The notes below the pieces were generated by a model that was given only the letters and a program-made list of their open reading frames with translations, was not told the DNA's origin and ran no database searches. Below, piece by piece: positions 43,006 to 52,975 of a stretch of DNA of 64,000 nucleotides. The position numbers were made by a program, and so were the translations under genes. Every line of letters starts with the position of its first letter. Within the stretch, counting starts at the first letter, position 1. The stretch is from Candidatus Thiovulum imperiosus. GTDB lineage: Bacteria > Campylobacterota > Campylobacteria > Campylobacterales > Thiovulaceae. The DNA lies in the NCBI GenBank assembly GCA_024281175.1, contig JAMJTW010000034.1, positions 33,120 to 97,119 of the forward strand. The letters run 5' to 3'.

Positions 43006-43569
43006 ATGTATATTTTATTAGAGGGAATTGATGGAGTTGGAAAAACAACTCAAGTTGAGAGACTGAAAAAGAGATTTCCAGATGCTGTTTTTACACGGGA
43101 ACCTGGAGGAACAGAGTTTGGAAAAGGAATTCGAGAAACACTTCTCCACTCTTCTGAAAAACTATCACCACTTTCAGAACTCTACCTCTTTCTTGCTGAC
43201 CGTTCAGAACATTTTCAGAGAGTTGTAAAAGGAAAAGAGCTTGTTTTTAGCGATAGAGGTATTCTTTCAGGACTTGCTTATGCTTCCAAAACAGTTCCAG
43301 AAGATTTTCTCTTAAAAGCAAATATTTTAGCTTTAGAAAACAGACTTCCAGATAAGATTTTTCTTTTTCAAATTTCTAAAGAGGAACTTTTGAAAAGAAG
43401 AGCAAGTAGAGAGAGTTTAGACAAAATTGAGAGTCGAGGAGTTGAATATGCTCTGGAAGTTCAAGAGAGACTTCTCTTCTGGAGTGAAAAGATTGGGAAT
43501 AGAGTTCTTTTAGATGCTTCAAAAAGTGAAGATGAGTTAGAAAAGGAGATACTCGCAAATTTGTATTAG
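43006..43569 (+). CDS. tmk: Thymidylate kinase
   Basis: Phosphorylates dTMP to dTDP. P-loop GIDGVGKTT (7-15), DRG-type motif FSDRGILSGLAYA, substrate-binding FTREPGGTEFGK and LID-region RASRES. It is 187 residues, normal. The start directly follows the cyclase stop codon. Relatives often carry tmk beside coaD; here it follows the inserted peptidase/cyclase pair. Confidence 0.95.
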   Translation: MYILLEGIDGVGKTTQVERLKKRFPDAVFTREPGGTEFGKGIRETLLHSSEKLSPLSELYLFLADRSEHFQRVVKGKELVFSDRGILSGLAYASKTVPEDFLLKANILALENRLPDKIFLFQISKEELLKRRASRESLDKIESRGVEYALEVQERLLFWSEKIGNRVLLDASKSEDELEKEILANLY

Positions 43570-43594
43570 CTATAATTATTAAAAAAGGTTTTTA

Positions 43595-44236
43595 ATGAAA
43601 GCTATTTTGGTTTCTGTACTCTTTACTTTACAACTCTTTTCAAGCGGAGGAGAAGTTATTGGTGATAATATCAAAAAGTTATATCGAAATGATGGAAAAA
43701 CTCCTCAAAAGTATCCTGAACCTAGAGATAGAGAACTAAATGTTTTAAGAAAGGCTGGAACAGGTGGTAAGTCTTCATATTTTAGAATGAAAGAGAAACT
43801 TGGAAAGGTTACAGCTCAAGGTTTTGGATATGTTCCAGAGAAAGTTGAAAAGAGCTTAGCAGAAGAGAAAGGTGTAAATTTCTCCAGAGAGTATAGGGCC
43901 AAAAAGATATTTGTTGGTGAATATGGAGAATACTCTTATAAAGATTTGAAAGGTTATGGAGAGTTTATTGAGAGTAGATATCCAGACACAAAACGAAAAT
44001 TTCGAAAGTATAGAGATTATGAGAGATTTTTAGATTTTTACAGAGAACTTTTTCCAAAATTTTATATAGAGACAGATATTCTCTTTCCAGAAATTGAGAT
44101 TGATGGAGTCAAGAATTTTAAACAGGGAATGGCTCTTGAGAGAGATAAAACTTATTACATAACAATTCGAGGCAGAGATGGAACTAGAGCTTTTAAAAAA
44201 GTTGAGTTTACAGGTCAAAAAATTTTAATAAAATAG
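43595..44236 (+). CDS. Exported basic protein of unknown function (213 aa)
   Basis: The signal peptide is MKAILVSVLFTLQLFSSG. The mature protein is basic and tyrosine-rich (EYGEYSYKDLKGYGEFIESR, RKYRDYERFLDFYRELFPKF), with a C-terminal beta region (KTYYITIRGRDGTRAFKKVE). No cysteine in the mature part. It lies 25 bases after tmk on the same strand. No family recognised; probably periplasmic. Confidence 0.65.
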   Translation: MKAILVSVLFTLQLFSSGGEVIGDNIKKLYRNDGKTPQKYPEPRDRELNVLRKAGTGGKSSYFRMKEKLGKVTAQGFGYVPEKVEKSLAEEKGVNFSREYRAKKIFVGEYGEYSYKDLKGYGEFIESRYPDTKRKFRKYRDYERFLDFYRELFPKFYIETDILFPEIEIDGVKNFKQGMALERDKTYYITIRGRDGTRAFKKVEFTGQKILIK

Positions 44237-44243
44237 GAATAAA

Positions 44244-44285
44244 ATGAGAATTTTAAGAGATAAATATGATTTAGGAGAAAAGTGA
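44244..44285 (+). CDS. Possible 13-codon leader peptide
   Basis: ATG with TAGGAATAAA upstream encodes MRILRDKYDLGEK and stops five bases before the next ATG. The same AGGAATAAA sequence precedes the genes at 44244 and 45380. It may be a short translated leader or a decayed gene start. Confidence 0.3.
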   Translation: MRILRDKYDLGEK

Positions 44286-44289
44286 GAAT

Positions 44290-45372
44290 ATGGATTTCTA
44301 TATAAAACATCTTAAATCACTTAAAAAAGATGAACTAATTGAGTTACTTCTAAAATTTACTCCAAAAGGGTATTTAAAAGAGATTGAGTTGCAAAGCTCT
44401 GATAGTGAAAACTTGTCTCAAAATTTAAAAGAGTTTAGAAGAAGACTTTTCAAGTTAGTAGAGGATAATTGTATTGACACAGATAGTTTCTTTTCTAAAT
44501 TAAGAAATGTTTTTGATGAGTTTAAATCTCTTACAAAATTTGACTTAGAGTCTGTTTTCGATATTTTAGAAGAGTTTGCTATTACTATTGAAGAGATAGT
44601 TGCTACTATTTATCATGATGAAGTAGACTGCGAATATTATGATGATGACATCTTTGGAGGTCTTGAATATTCAGAAATAGTTTCAGACTTCTTTTCTGAA
44701 GTCTCAAAGGAGAGAAAAGGAGAGGTTCTTTTAGGGTTACTTAAATTAGAAAGGTTGTATGTAGAGTGTGGTTTAGTCTCTTGGAGAGACTACGATTTAA
44801 CCAAACAAGAGAAAGAAGTCTTTAAAAAGTTTTTTAAAAACAAGATTGATAATTTCGTTTATCTTAACTATTTCTCTCCTGTTCTCTCTGTTTCAGAAAA
44901 AGAGGATATTTATAAAGAAGAGGATATGACAGTTTCTCTAATAGAGCTATATCTTGAAAATGGGAAAGAAGATAAAGCTATTTCTTTGATAAAAGAGGAG
45001 CTCAAAACAGAGTTAAATCTGGAATATATTGAAAATTTGAAAAAATTTGATGCCCTTTCAGTTGAAGAGAGAACAGAGTATCTACAAAGATTTTTGAATT
45101 TAGACTTCCTAGATTTTTCTTCTGATGAATTTGATTTCATCTCAAAAGAGTTGCTTGAAATAGAAGAGGCAGAACTACGAAAAAAGTTTATAGTAAAAAC
45201 AAAAGAGAGTATAGAAGTGAATACAGAACATACTGGAAATGAATACTATATTTATATTCAAAGTGCTTTAAAAGGGTTGAAAAATTTTGAGGATATCACC
45301 CCTTTAGTGAAGGATTTAAAAAAGAGATTTAAAAGAAGAAGAAGTTTTATTAAGTTTCTAAATAAGTTATAG
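44290..45372 (+). CDS. Hypothetical acidic helical protein (360 aa)
   Basis: A soluble, acidic, nearly all-helical protein without signal peptide. It begins [20 protein letters not shown] and contains an acidic patch ([16 protein letters not shown]). The later helices look like irregular TPR/HEAT units ([20 protein letters not shown], an A-B hairpin with KA..L). It ends in a basic tail ([16 protein letters not shown]) that could bind nucleic acid. No family recognised. It is co-directional with tmk and the YjdM gene. Confidence 0.65.
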   Translation: MDFYIKHLKSLKKDELIELLLKFTPKGYLKEIELQSSDSENLSQNLKEFRRRLFKLVEDNCIDTDSFFSKLRNVFDEFKSLTKFDLESVFDILEEFAITIEEIVATIYHDEVDCEYYDDDIFGGLEYSEIVSDFFSEVSKERKGEVLLGLLKLERLYVECGLVSWRDYDLTKQEKEVFKKFFKNKIDNFVYLNYFSPVLSVSEKEDIYKEEDMTVSLIELYLENGKEDKAISLIKEELKTELNLEYIENLKKFDALSVEERTEYLQRFLNLDFLDFSSDEFDFISKELLEIEEAELRKKFIVKTKESIEVNTEHTGNEYYIYIQSALKGLKNFEDITPLVKDLKKRFKRRRSFIKFLNKL

Positions 45373-45379
45373 GAATAAA

Positions 45380-45715
45380 ATGGAAAATTTACCAAACTGT
45401 CCACAATGTAATAGTGAATACACTTATGAAGATAGAGGGCTTTTTGTCTGTCCAGAGTGTGGTCATGAGTGGAGTGGTGATGAGGTTAGTAGCGAATTCA
45501 CAGTTAAAGATGCAAATGGAAACACTTTAAGAAATGGTGATGACATCACTATAATCAAAGACTTAAAAATAAAAGGTAGCTCTGCAACTATCAAGGTTGG
45601 AACTAAAATTAAGAATATAAAACTTGTTGAGAGTTCAGATGACCATAATATCGATTGCCGATTGCCTAAAATTGGCTCTGTTAAAATAACCCCAAAGTTT
45701 GTAAAGAAATCTTAA
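45380..45715 (+). CDS. yjdM: PhnA/YjdM zinc-ribbon protein
   Basis: A 111-residue protein. N-terminal zinc ribbon [15 protein letters not shown] and [10 protein letters not shown] (Cys7, 10, 24, 27), followed by the SH3-like PhnA domain ([20 protein letters not shown], then LKIKGSS). Called alkylphosphonate utilisation protein in databases, but its biochemical role is not established. It lies seven bases after the previous gene with TAGGAATAAA as ribosome-binding region. Confidence 0.92.
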   Translation: MENLPNCPQCNSEYTYEDRGLFVCPECGHEWSGDEVSSEFTVKDANGNTLRNGDDITIIKDLKIKGSSATIKVGTKIKNIKLVESSDDHNIDCRLPKIGSVKITPKFVKKS

Positions 45716-45720
45716 ATCCT

Positions 45721-45743
45721 ACTCAGAGCATTTAGCTCTGAGT
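45721..45743. terminator. Bidirectional hairpin between yjdM and the pseudopilin gene
   Basis: Perfect nine-base arms ACTCAGAGC and GCTCTGAGT around a five-base loop in a convergent gap. It overlaps the last codons of the minus-strand pseudopilin gene. Confidence 0.7.
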
Positions 45744-46325
45744 TCCGTTTGTTTCATTACTTTCAGAAGTTGTATTTACTTCAGTAGCATTACTATCTGA
45801 ACCAGCAACACTTGGTAATATCAGTTTCATAATTTCTACTGCAAAAATCTCTGAAGTATTCAAATCTTTAATTGAGATAATAACTCCATCTTTTTTCTTG
45901 GAATCGAAAACTTGAAATCTTTCTACATCTCTTAAAACCTCATCAAAACGGACAAAATGTAATCTCTCATTTGGTACTGGAAGAGTAAAAACTTCTGGAG
46001 ATTCTCCCCGAACAAGAATATTGTTCTCTAAATTTAAAAACCATTTTGTGTAAACAAAGTTTGAGTTATAAAGAGAGTTTTTAGTCTGGAGATGAAGAAC
46101 CATATTTCCAGAGTTTCTATTCTCAACTTTAAAACCTTGAGCCTCAAAAATATCTCTATTCAAAACTTCTATAAATTTTTCTCTCTCTACAAGTTGCTCA
46201 TCTTTCTTTAAAAGAAGTTCATTTGATAGCTTCAATTCTCCGAGAGTGCCATAAAGAAATGAGACAACAATGCCAAACAGAGTAAGTGCTAAAAGCAACT
46301 CTATAAGAGTGAAACCCCTTTTCAA
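45732..46325 (-). CDS. Type II secretion / type IV pilus pseudopilin (GspJ-like)
   Basis: A perfect prepilin signal MKRG/FTLIELLLAL with Glu5 of the mature protein, then a hydrophobic helix. The 197-residue length, the N-terminal domain and the EKFIEVLNRDIFEAQGF stretch resemble GspJ/PulJ minor pseudopilins. A Ser/Thr/Asn-rich tail ends the protein (about residues 172-197). TTG start in a TTGA overlap with the sensor kinase stop. No secretion ATPase or secretin gene is nearby. Confidence 0.75.
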   Translation of the reverse strand: MKRGFTLIELLLALTLFGIVVSFLYGTLGELKLSNELLLKKDEQLVEREKFIEVLNRDIFEAQGFKVENRNSGNMVLHLQTKNSLYNSNFVYTKWFLNLENNILVRGESPEVFTLPVPNERLHFVRFDEVLRDVERFQVFDSKKKDGVIISIKDLNTSEIFAVEIMKLILPSVAGSDSNATEVNTTSESNETNGTQS

Positions 46326-49300
46326 GACTCTATCTCTTCTAAAAGAGATATCTGAAATTCTGCACCATCTCCTATATTTCTGACCACTATTTTTCCACCC
46401 ATATTACTCTCGATTATCATTTTACTCATATATAGTCCAATTCCTGTTCCTTTACCTTCCTCTTTTGTTGTGAAGTATGGTTCAAAAATTCTATCAATAA
46501 TATTGTCTGGAATTCCACCAGCGTTATCTCGAATTAGTACCATATTTTCTTTAAGCTCTATATCTATTTTTCCGTGTTCTACTCTATTTTCAACAATAGC
46601 ATCTTTTGAATTATTGATAATATTTAAGATGACTTGTTGAAATTCACTTTTAAAGCCACTAATTTGAAAGTCATCTCCATTTAGAGAAATTTCTATATTG
46701 TGACTTTTAAGTTGAGCCGACTGAATATCACAAGTTTTTACAACTGTATTCTTAATTGAAAAAAGCTCTCTCTTTTTATCTATTTTAAAGAAGTTTCTAA
46801 AATCCTCAATTGTTTTTGACATAAAAACTATAATATCTTGATTGTTCTCTATAAACTCTTCAAGAAACTCTTCATTGATTAGACCATCAAGATAATCATC
46901 TTCAAGATTTTGAATATTTATACCGAGAGCATTTAGAGGCTGTCTCCACTGATGAGCAATTGCACCTATCATCTCTCCCATAGCTGCAAGTTTTGATTGC
47001 TGTTGAAGTAGTTCAAGTTGATGTAAATTTTCTCTACTCTTCTCCTCTACAAGTTTTTCAAGGTTCTCTTCATATCTCTTTTTCTGAGTAATATCAGTAT
47101 GAAAACCAACCATTCTAATAGCTACACCATCTTCAAAGAGTGCTTTTCCTCTATCAAGTATCCAAACCCATGAATTGTTTTTATGTCGCATTCGATATTG
47201 ACTCTCATATATCTCTGTTTCACCTTGAAGATGATTTTTGATATTTTGAGTTACAAACTCTATATCCATTGGGTGTATTCGATTTTGCCACTCTTCAACA
47301 TTACTATTTATTTCATACTCATCACAACCAAACATATTTTTCCAGCGAGGAGAATAGTATATTTCATCAGTTTTAATATTCCAATCCCACAATCCATCAT
47401 TAGCTCCATCTATAGCAAGTTGAAATCTATTTTGAATATTCTTCAACTCTGTAACATCAACTATATAGCCCAAGAAAGTGTGTATATCTCCAGTCTGATT
47501 TCTTAAAATAAGAGTGTGGTCAAGTACCCATTTAATTTTTCCCTGTTTGGTAACAACTCTATAAGGAGCATGGGCAAATGAGTTCAAATTTTTCTGAATA
47601 GCAGATTTCACCTCAATTTCAACTTGCTCAATATCATCTTTAAAAATTATCTTCTTATATAAAACCTCTCCAGAAAGAAACTCACTTTGGGTATATCCAA
47701 AGATGGAAGAGACATTTCTTGAAACATACTCAATTTCCCAACTGTCATTGTGTTTCCATTTAAAGAGAGATAAATTTCCAATATCAAATAGTGATAAAAG
47801 TTGTTTCTGCTCTTTTGTTCTCTCCTGAAGAATTTGATTGCTCATTTCAACTTGGGTAATATCAAAAAATGAGACTATGTAATATCCAACTCCATACGAT
47901 TTTACATCAACATTAAATATCTGTTCTGTTCCATTAAATGACCTCATCTTAATTGTACTATTTGTACTCTTATTGTGAAGAGACTCTTGAAGCCATTTTC
48001 TACTCTCTCCAGCTATACAGTTTTTATCTTCAAGAAAGTGTTGGCAAATACACTCATATTTCTGATTGAAATCTGCAATAGATTTCACATTAAAAAATTC
48101 AAAAAGTGTATGATTACTATCTATAATCTCTTTTCCATCTGTAATGACAATTATAGACTTTTGAGAGTCCAGAATTCTTCGAATTCTTTTTGATTGAAGA
48201 GTAATTTTTCTCTTTAATACAGTTTCTCTATAAATGAAAATAGTTGTGAAAGTTAAAATTACAAATATGATAAATAGAGTTATGTAAAATTTATTATATT
48301 TATTCTGTATATACTCATCTTTATTTGCTATATTTAGGCTTCCTATAACTTTGCCACTCAACTTATTGATAATTGGAATAATTGTTAAAAGCTCTCCATT
48401 CTCTTTAATAAAAATAGTTTTTGGAACTCCTTCAAAAATTAGAGATTTGATTTTCTGATTTAATTCAGGATTTTTAAAATTATCTATCTGTTTATCTTGC
48501 CAAACTAATCTTCTAAATATCTCTTTATCAAAATAGAAATCATCTATTCCGCTTTTAATATAGTTGCTCTTTTCACTTTTAAAAACTTTTTGAGAAATAA
48601 TCTCTCCATTTAAAAGAAAACTTATCTTCTTATTAAAACTTTTTAAATAGTTATTTATAAAAGAGTAACTATCAAAACTTATTTCAACACTACCAATATG
48701 TTTACCAACACTACCAAAAAGAGGATAGACATATCTAAAACCATTAAAAATTCGCCCCTCTTCAAAACCATCAAAAGGTTCTAAGTGTCTATTAACATAC
48801 TCAACACTCTCTCTAATTCCAATAAGACTATCTCCAAATTTCTTAGGTCTATGCATTCTTAAAAATGATGTTGAGTCTTTGAGATGAAAGTGAAGCTGTC
48901 TAATATTTAGGATAGATATCATATCGTAATAGTTTACTTTTAAAATTTTGTAGAGTTTCTCTCTATCTCTATTTTCAATCAGTTTTAAAATATCAGGTTT
49001 ATTTATAACTGTATCAAAAATAAATTTTGATATGTCTCTATTTTTATTATAAATTAGTTTATATTCAGCAAGATTGTATTGAAGCTGTTTCTGTTTATAC
49101 TGTTTTATGTCGGCATTAAACTTATACTCTAAAAGTTTGTAACTAATTAGAAGCAGAGTTAGATATAAAAATATTAGTATAAATATAAATTTAAAGTGGT
49201 TCTCTTCAAAAACTCTATTTTTGCCAATTGAGTAAATGATGTAACATATAATTATCCATAAGAATATAGCCAGAAACATATATAAGTTATACATATACTC

Positions 49301-50179
49301 TACATCTAAAATTTTATGCGTATGGTTTAAATCCAAATCACTAAATAGTAGAACATATCCGACTGTCTTTTCATTTTCATCTAATATTGGATAAAAAGTT
49401 GAAAGATAATTTAAATCTCCAATCTCTGTAATTCGGTATCTCAAATTTGTGTTAAAAAGAGTTTCAATTTTCTCTCCATTTACAAACCTCACAAGTTTAC
49501 TATTTGGTTTAAAACTTGCAAGATAGTAGTTTTGAAGAAAAATCCCTGTGTACGGTTTTAAAATCTTATTTTTAAAAAACTTCTCTGCAAAAACGAGGTT
49601 CTCAATACTATAACTCTCTAGCTCTTTAGATATTGAGTTGAAATGAGATATAACTTCTAAAGCTCCAAGAAAAGTGTTGTTTTCTGAAAATATTGGAACT
49701 ATTGCTCGAAATCCTATTGTGTAGTCATCAACACTTATAGTTGAAATCAGCTTTTTTTCTCTTAAAATTTGCTGTATCTCTTTTCTATGGATTAGAGAGT
49801 CTCCTTTAAAATCTGTCCAACTTCGCTTTAAAGAGATGCCATCTTTAGAAATTAAATTGAACCAGACATTTTTAAAACTGGTCTCATCTCTAAGTTTTTT
49901 TGAGATGGAGTGCATATCTAAATTTCTGTCTGTATTTAGAAAATACTCTTTAACACTTTCATCTTTTGATACTGAAATTGCGATGGAAAGGGTTGCATTC
50001 TGCTTCTCATATATGAGAGTTTTTAATCTCTCCTCTATCTCTCTTATTTTATTTAGATAACTTATTTCAGTTAATGAGTTTATCTCTTTTGATTTTATAT
50101 CTTGAAAAATAAATGTTATTATAATAATACCAAATATAAAAGCTATGAAAAAAAAACTATTCTTAAGTATCTGCGTCAA
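46322..50179 (-). CDS. Large membrane-bound PAS sensor histidine kinase
   Basis: 1285 residues. A first membrane helix (about 8-27) precedes an extracytoplasmic sensor region that looks like a dCache-type fold (SKKLRDETSFKNVWFNLIS, DYTIGFRAIVPIFSENNTFL). Two helices lie near 300-355, then a second extracytoplasmic sensor region of similar type, and a helix near 635-655. Three PAS-like modules follow (including FGYTQSEFLSGEVLYKKIIF and NDGLWDWNIKTDEIYYSPRW, with PAC motifs RVVTKQGKIKWVLDHT and YRMRHKNNSWVWILDRG). The kinase has the phospho-acceptor His in GAIAHQWRQPLN (about residue 1076) and an HATPase domain with NIINNSKDA, DNAGGI and GTGIGLYMSK. TTG start. No response regulator is adjacent, so it is an orphan sensor. 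Confidence 0.9.
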   Translation of the reverse strand: MTQILKNSFFFIAFIFGIIIITFIFQDIKSKEINSLTEISYLNKIREIEERLKTLIYEKQNATLSIAISVSKDESVKEYFLNTDRNLDMHSISKKLRDETSFKNVWFNLISKDGISLKRSWTDFKGDSLIHRKEIQQILREKKLISTISVDDYTIGFRAIVPIFSENNTFLGALEVISHFNSISKELESYSIENLVFAEKFFKNKILKPYTGIFLQNYYLASFKPNSKLVRFVNGEKIETLFNTNLRYRITEIGDLNYLSTFYPILDENEKTVGYVLLFSDLDLNHTHKILDVEYMYNLYMFLAIFLWIIICYIIYSIGKNRVFEENHFKFIFILIFLYLTLLLISYKLLEYKFNADIKQYKQKQLQYNLAEYKLIYNKNRDISKFIFDTVINKPDILKLIENRDREKLYKILKVNYYDMISILNIRQLHFHLKDSTSFLRMHRPKKFGDSLIGIRESVEYVNRHLEPFDGFEEGRIFNGFRYVYPLFGSVGKHIGSVEISFDSYSFINNYLKSFNKKISFLLNGEIISQKVFKSEKSNYIKSGIDDFYFDKEIFRRLVWQDKQIDNFKNPELNQKIKSLIFEGVPKTIFIKENGELLTIIPIINKLSGKVIGSLNIANKDEYIQNKYNKFYITLFIIFVILTFTTIFIYRETVLKRKITLQSKRIRRILDSQKSIIVITDGKEIIDSNHTLFEFFNVKSIADFNQKYECICQHFLEDKNCIAGESRKWLQESLHNKSTNSTIKMRSFNGTEQIFNVDVKSYGVGYYIVSFFDITQVEMSNQILQERTKEQKQLLSLFDIGNLSLFKWKHNDSWEIEYVSRNVSSIFGYTQSEFLSGEVLYKKIIFKDDIEQVEIEVKSAIQKNLNSFAHAPYRVVTKQGKIKWVLDHTLILRNQTGDIHTFLGYIVDVTELKNIQNRFQLAIDGANDGLWDWNIKTDEIYYSPRWKNMFGCDEYEINSNVEEWQNRIHPMDIEFVTQNIKNHLQGETEIYESQYRMRHKNNSWVWILDRGKALFEDGVAIRMVGFHTDITQKKRYEENLEKLVEEKSRENLHQLELLQQQSKLAAMGEMIGAIAHQWRQPLNALGINIQNLEDDYLDGLINEEFLEEFIENNQDIIVFMSKTIEDFRNFFKIDKKRELFSIKNTVVKTCDIQSAQLKSHNIEISLNGDDFQISGFKSEFQQVILNIINNSKDAIVENRVEHGKIDIELKENMVLIRDNAGGIPDNIIDRIFEPYFTTKEEGKGTGIGLYMSKMIIESNMGGKIVVRNIGDGAEFQISLLEEIES

Positions 50180-50278
50180 AATTTCTCTTTAAAAAATTCT
50201 ATTTTTCACATTCTATCATTTTTAATTTTCTAAGAAATTTAGATTTTGGAACTGCTAAAATAATAAGAAAGGAAATAT

Positions 50279-51502
50279 ATGGAATTTAGAGAATTAGCTG
50301 ACAAGTACAATACTCCATACTATCTATACGATTTTGAGAAATATAAGAAGCAGTTTGAAAAAATTCAAGAGGCTTTTAGAGGTCGAAAATCTTTAATAGC
50401 TTATGCAATTAAAAGCAACTCTAATCTTTCAGTGGTGAAACTTTTTGCAGATATGGGTGCAGGAGCAGATTGTGTCTCCATAGGTGAAATTCACAGAGCA
50501 TTAAAAGTTGGAATACCTAAATATAAAATTATCTTTTCTGGAGTTGGAAAGAGAGATGAAGAGATAAGAGAGGCGTTAGAGATTGGTATTCTATTTATAA
50601 ATCTTGAGTCAAAAGCAGAAATGGGTAGAGTTGAGAAAATTGCAAAAGAGCTTGGGGTAGTAGCAAGAATTTCTGTAAGAGTAAATCCAAATATAGACCC
50701 TCAAACACATCCATATATCTCAACTGGACTTCATGAAAATAAGTTTGGAGTGGATATTGAGAGTGCAAAAGAGATTTATATTCACTCTAAAAATTCACCT
50801 CATCTTGAACCTGTTGGAGTCCATTTTCATATAGGTTCACAACTTACACAACTAGACCCAATTAGAGAAGCCTCTGAAAAGATAGCTACTCTTGTGAAAC
50901 ATCTCAAAGTTTTAGATATAGATTTGAAATTTTTTGATGTTGGTGGTGGTTTAGGTGTTCAATATTCTGATGAGGTTCTAATTCCTCCTTACAATTATGC
51001 TCAAGCTATTCTCAGCACTCTTTCTGGTCTTGATGTTACAGTTGTTCTTGAACCCGGCAGATATTTAACAGCAGAGGGTGGCTATTTTGTAACTTCTGTT
51101 CTTTATGAGAAGCAGAATAGCGGAGATAAGAGATTTGTAATAGTCGATGGTGCTATGAATGATTTACTTCGTCCAAGTCTTTATAACGCCTTTCATAGAA
51201 TAGAATTTATTGTTGGAGAGGGGAAAAAAGAGATTTCTGAAAAAGTTTCTAAAGCTGATATTGTTGGACCTGTTTGTGAAAGTGGTGACTTTTTTGGAAA
51301 AGATAGATATATTCCTACTGAGATTGAACATGGAGATTTAGTTATTGTTCACACAGCTGGTGCTTACGGCTTTGTTATGAGTAGCAATTATAATAGTAGA
51401 AGTCGTCCACCTGAATTGGCTTTTGAAAATGGAGAGTATCGTACAATACGAGAACGAGAAAGTTTTGAAACTCTTATAGAATTAGAAGAGAAGTTTATTT
51501 AA
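50279..51502 (+). CDS. lysA: Diaminopimelate decarboxylase
   Basis: Makes lysine from meso-diaminopimelate. Fold-type III PLP enzyme: PLP-lysine in IAYAIKSN (Lys45), VHFHIGSQL, DVGGGLGVQY, EPGRYLTAEGG and GPVCESGDFFGKDR (catalytic Cys). It is 407 residues, standard. AAGGAAATAT precedes the ATG. A strong hairpin follows the stop. It is divergent from the sensor kinase. Confidence 0.97.
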   Translation: MEFRELADKYNTPYYLYDFEKYKKQFEKIQEAFRGRKSLIAYAIKSNSNLSVVKLFADMGAGADCVSIGEIHRALKVGIPKYKIIFSGVGKRDEEIREALEIGILFINLESKAEMGRVEKIAKELGVVARISVRVNPNIDPQTHPYISTGLHENKFGVDIESAKEIYIHSKNSPHLEPVGVHFHIGSQLTQLDPIREASEKIATLVKHLKVLDIDLKFFDVGGGLGVQYSDEVLIPPYNYAQAILSTLSGLDVTVVLEPGRYLTAEGGYFVTSVLYEKQNSGDKRFVIVDGAMNDLLRPSLYNAFHRIEFIVGEGKKEISEKVSKADIVGPVCESGDFFGKDRYIPTEIEHGDLVIVHTAGAYGFVMSSNYNSRSRPPELAFENGEYRTIRERESFETLIELEEKFI

Positions 51503-51543
51503 CTTATAAAAAATTGAGAGAATTTTTCTCAATTTTATAAGTT
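51501..51543 (+). terminator. Terminator after lysA
   Basis: A long AT-rich stem begins AACTTATAAA and ends TTTATAAGTT, with inner arms AATTGAGA and TCTCAATT. It directly follows the lysA stop. Confidence 0.75.
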
Positions 51544-51599
51544 GAGAAAAGATGGTAATCTACTATTTCGAGTTCCAAATTATATGTGGGGAAAAGTTG

Positions 51600-51956
51600 A
51601 TGGAAGAAAGTTTAGATTTAAAGTTTTATAAATCTCTCTTAATAGAGCGAAAAAACAACATTCAAAGTAATTTAAGTAATTTAAGCAAAAATATAAATGA
51701 ATTACAAAATCTGGAAGTTAAAGATGAGGGCGATTTAGCTTCTGTTAGTAGTGATAGCTATACAGATAACACTATATATTCTTATCAAGAAGAGGAGCTA
51801 GAAGAGATAGATATTGCCCTTTCAAAACTTCTTGAAAAGCCAGAGTCTTATGGAATTTGTGAAATGTGTGGAGATGATATCGGAAAAGCTAGGTTAGAAG
51901 CCAAACCTTTTGCTCGTTATTGTCGAAGTTGCCGAGATATTGTAGAACAAAGATAG
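51600..51956 (+). CDS. DksA/TraR family zinc-finger transcription factor
   Basis: Binds the secondary channel of RNA polymerase, usually with ppGpp. From ATG 51600 (GGGGAAAAG upstream; an in-frame ATG at 51552 is rejected) the protein is 118 residues. The coiled-coil region precedes DEGDLASVSSDSY. The C4 zinc finger is CEMCGDDIGKARLEA followed by ARYCRSCRD. It is shorter than enterobacterial DksA but typical for Campylobacterota. The order dksA - membrane protein - dus is one I recall from relatives. Confidence 0.88.
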   Translation: MEESLDLKFYKSLLIERKNNIQSNLSNLSKNINELQNLEVKDEGDLASVSSDSYTDNTIYSYQEEELEEIDIALSKLLEKPESYGICEMCGDDIGKARLEAKPFARYCRSCRDIVEQR

Positions 51957-51967
51957 GAGAATTTATT

Positions 51968-52975
51968 ATGCATATACGAAGATATAGTTTTTTTACAACT
52001 CTTTTTTTATTAGTTTTAGGTTGGGCGTTTTACGCATTTATTACTCAAGAGAATATTTCTGAACTTAATATGCTTGGAGTTACTATTCCAGAAATGCCAA
52101 TTGCAATTGCATCAATAGTTCCTGCTCTTATTCTTTTTGTACTAACATTAGGACACATGATTTTTTATGGTTTTGTTGAATATGTTTCAAATAGAGCTAA
52201 AAATTTAGACTTCAAAAAACTTGAAAATGCAGTTGAGTTGAATTTGAAAAATAAGAGTGTGAATACCCAATACACAACTTCTCAATTTAAAGATATTGGT
52301 GAAATCTTAAATATCGCTAAACTATCAATAGACTCATCAAGTGATATTAGTGAAAAAAGTAAGTTTAAAAACCTCATCGACACTATTACAGCTCTTCAAA
52401 ATGGTGAAGTCCTTGAAAAAGTTGATAATGGACTCTACTTAAAAGAGATGAACCGATGGAATGAACTCAAGAAGAATTCATACTCTGCTGAAGAGATACT
52501 TATGGAGAAAGGGTATAGTGATGAACTCTATGTTGAAGCTTTTAACCATCTCTGCCAAGTAAATACACTTTCCACAATAGAGAGATATGAAAAATGGATG
52601 AGCATGGAGGCTTTTTTCCATATTTTAGAAAGAGTTGATAAAGAAGATAATGGTATTGCCCTTTCTCTTGAAACACTTTTCAAATTTTCTGGTTCTCTAA
52701 CATTTAGTAAAGAGAACTATACAAAAATGGCAAAAAGAATTAGAAAAGGAAATATGAGTCCAGATATGAGAATCGAATTCTTTAAAACTCTTTCAGAAAA
52801 TAGTGAAGACGCTTTTGAAGGATATATCTATACACTTTTAAATCTTGAAATGGTGAATGAAGCTGAAGAGTTAATTGCAGATTCTCAATCTCAAGATTTA
52901 AATCATATTCAAGCATATGTCACTCTAAAGAAAAATAATTTCTCTGTATTAGATATGGATTTTTTCTTTAAGTGA
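51968..52975 (+). CDS. Two-TM membrane protein conserved between dksA and dus
   Basis: ATG 51968 has AGGAGAATT upstream; an earlier in-frame ATG inside dksA is rejected. Two hydrophobic helices lie at about 8-25 and 43-68 (PEMPIAIASIVPALILFVLT). A cytoplasmic helical domain of about 260 residues follows, with a repeated pattern in the last third (ENYTKMAKRIRKGNMSPDMR). No known enzymatic motif. Its conserved position between dksA and dus, from memory of related genomes, suggests a real but uncharacterised family. Confidence 0.75.
   Translation: MHIRRYSFFTTLFLLVLGWAFYAFITQENISELNMLGVTIPEMPIAIASIVPALILFVLTLGHMIFYGFVEYVSNRAKNLDFKKLENAVELNLKNKSVNTQYTTSQFKDIGEILNIAKLSIDSSSDISEKSKFKNLIDTITALQNGEVLEKVDNGLYLKEMNRWNELKKNSYSAEEILMEKGYSDELYVEAFNHLCQVNTLSTIERYEKWMSMEAFFHILERVDKEDNGIALSLETLFKFSGSLTFSKENYTKMAKRIRKGNMSPDMRIEFFKTLSENSEDAFEGYIYTLLNLEMVNEAEELIADSQSQDLNHIQAYVTLKKNNFSVLDMDFFFK

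Noticed and set aside
51920..51967. N-terminal extension of the membrane protein into dksA
   Set aside because: ATG 51968 has a good AGGAGAATT site, and the extension only overlaps the dksA zinc finger in another frame.
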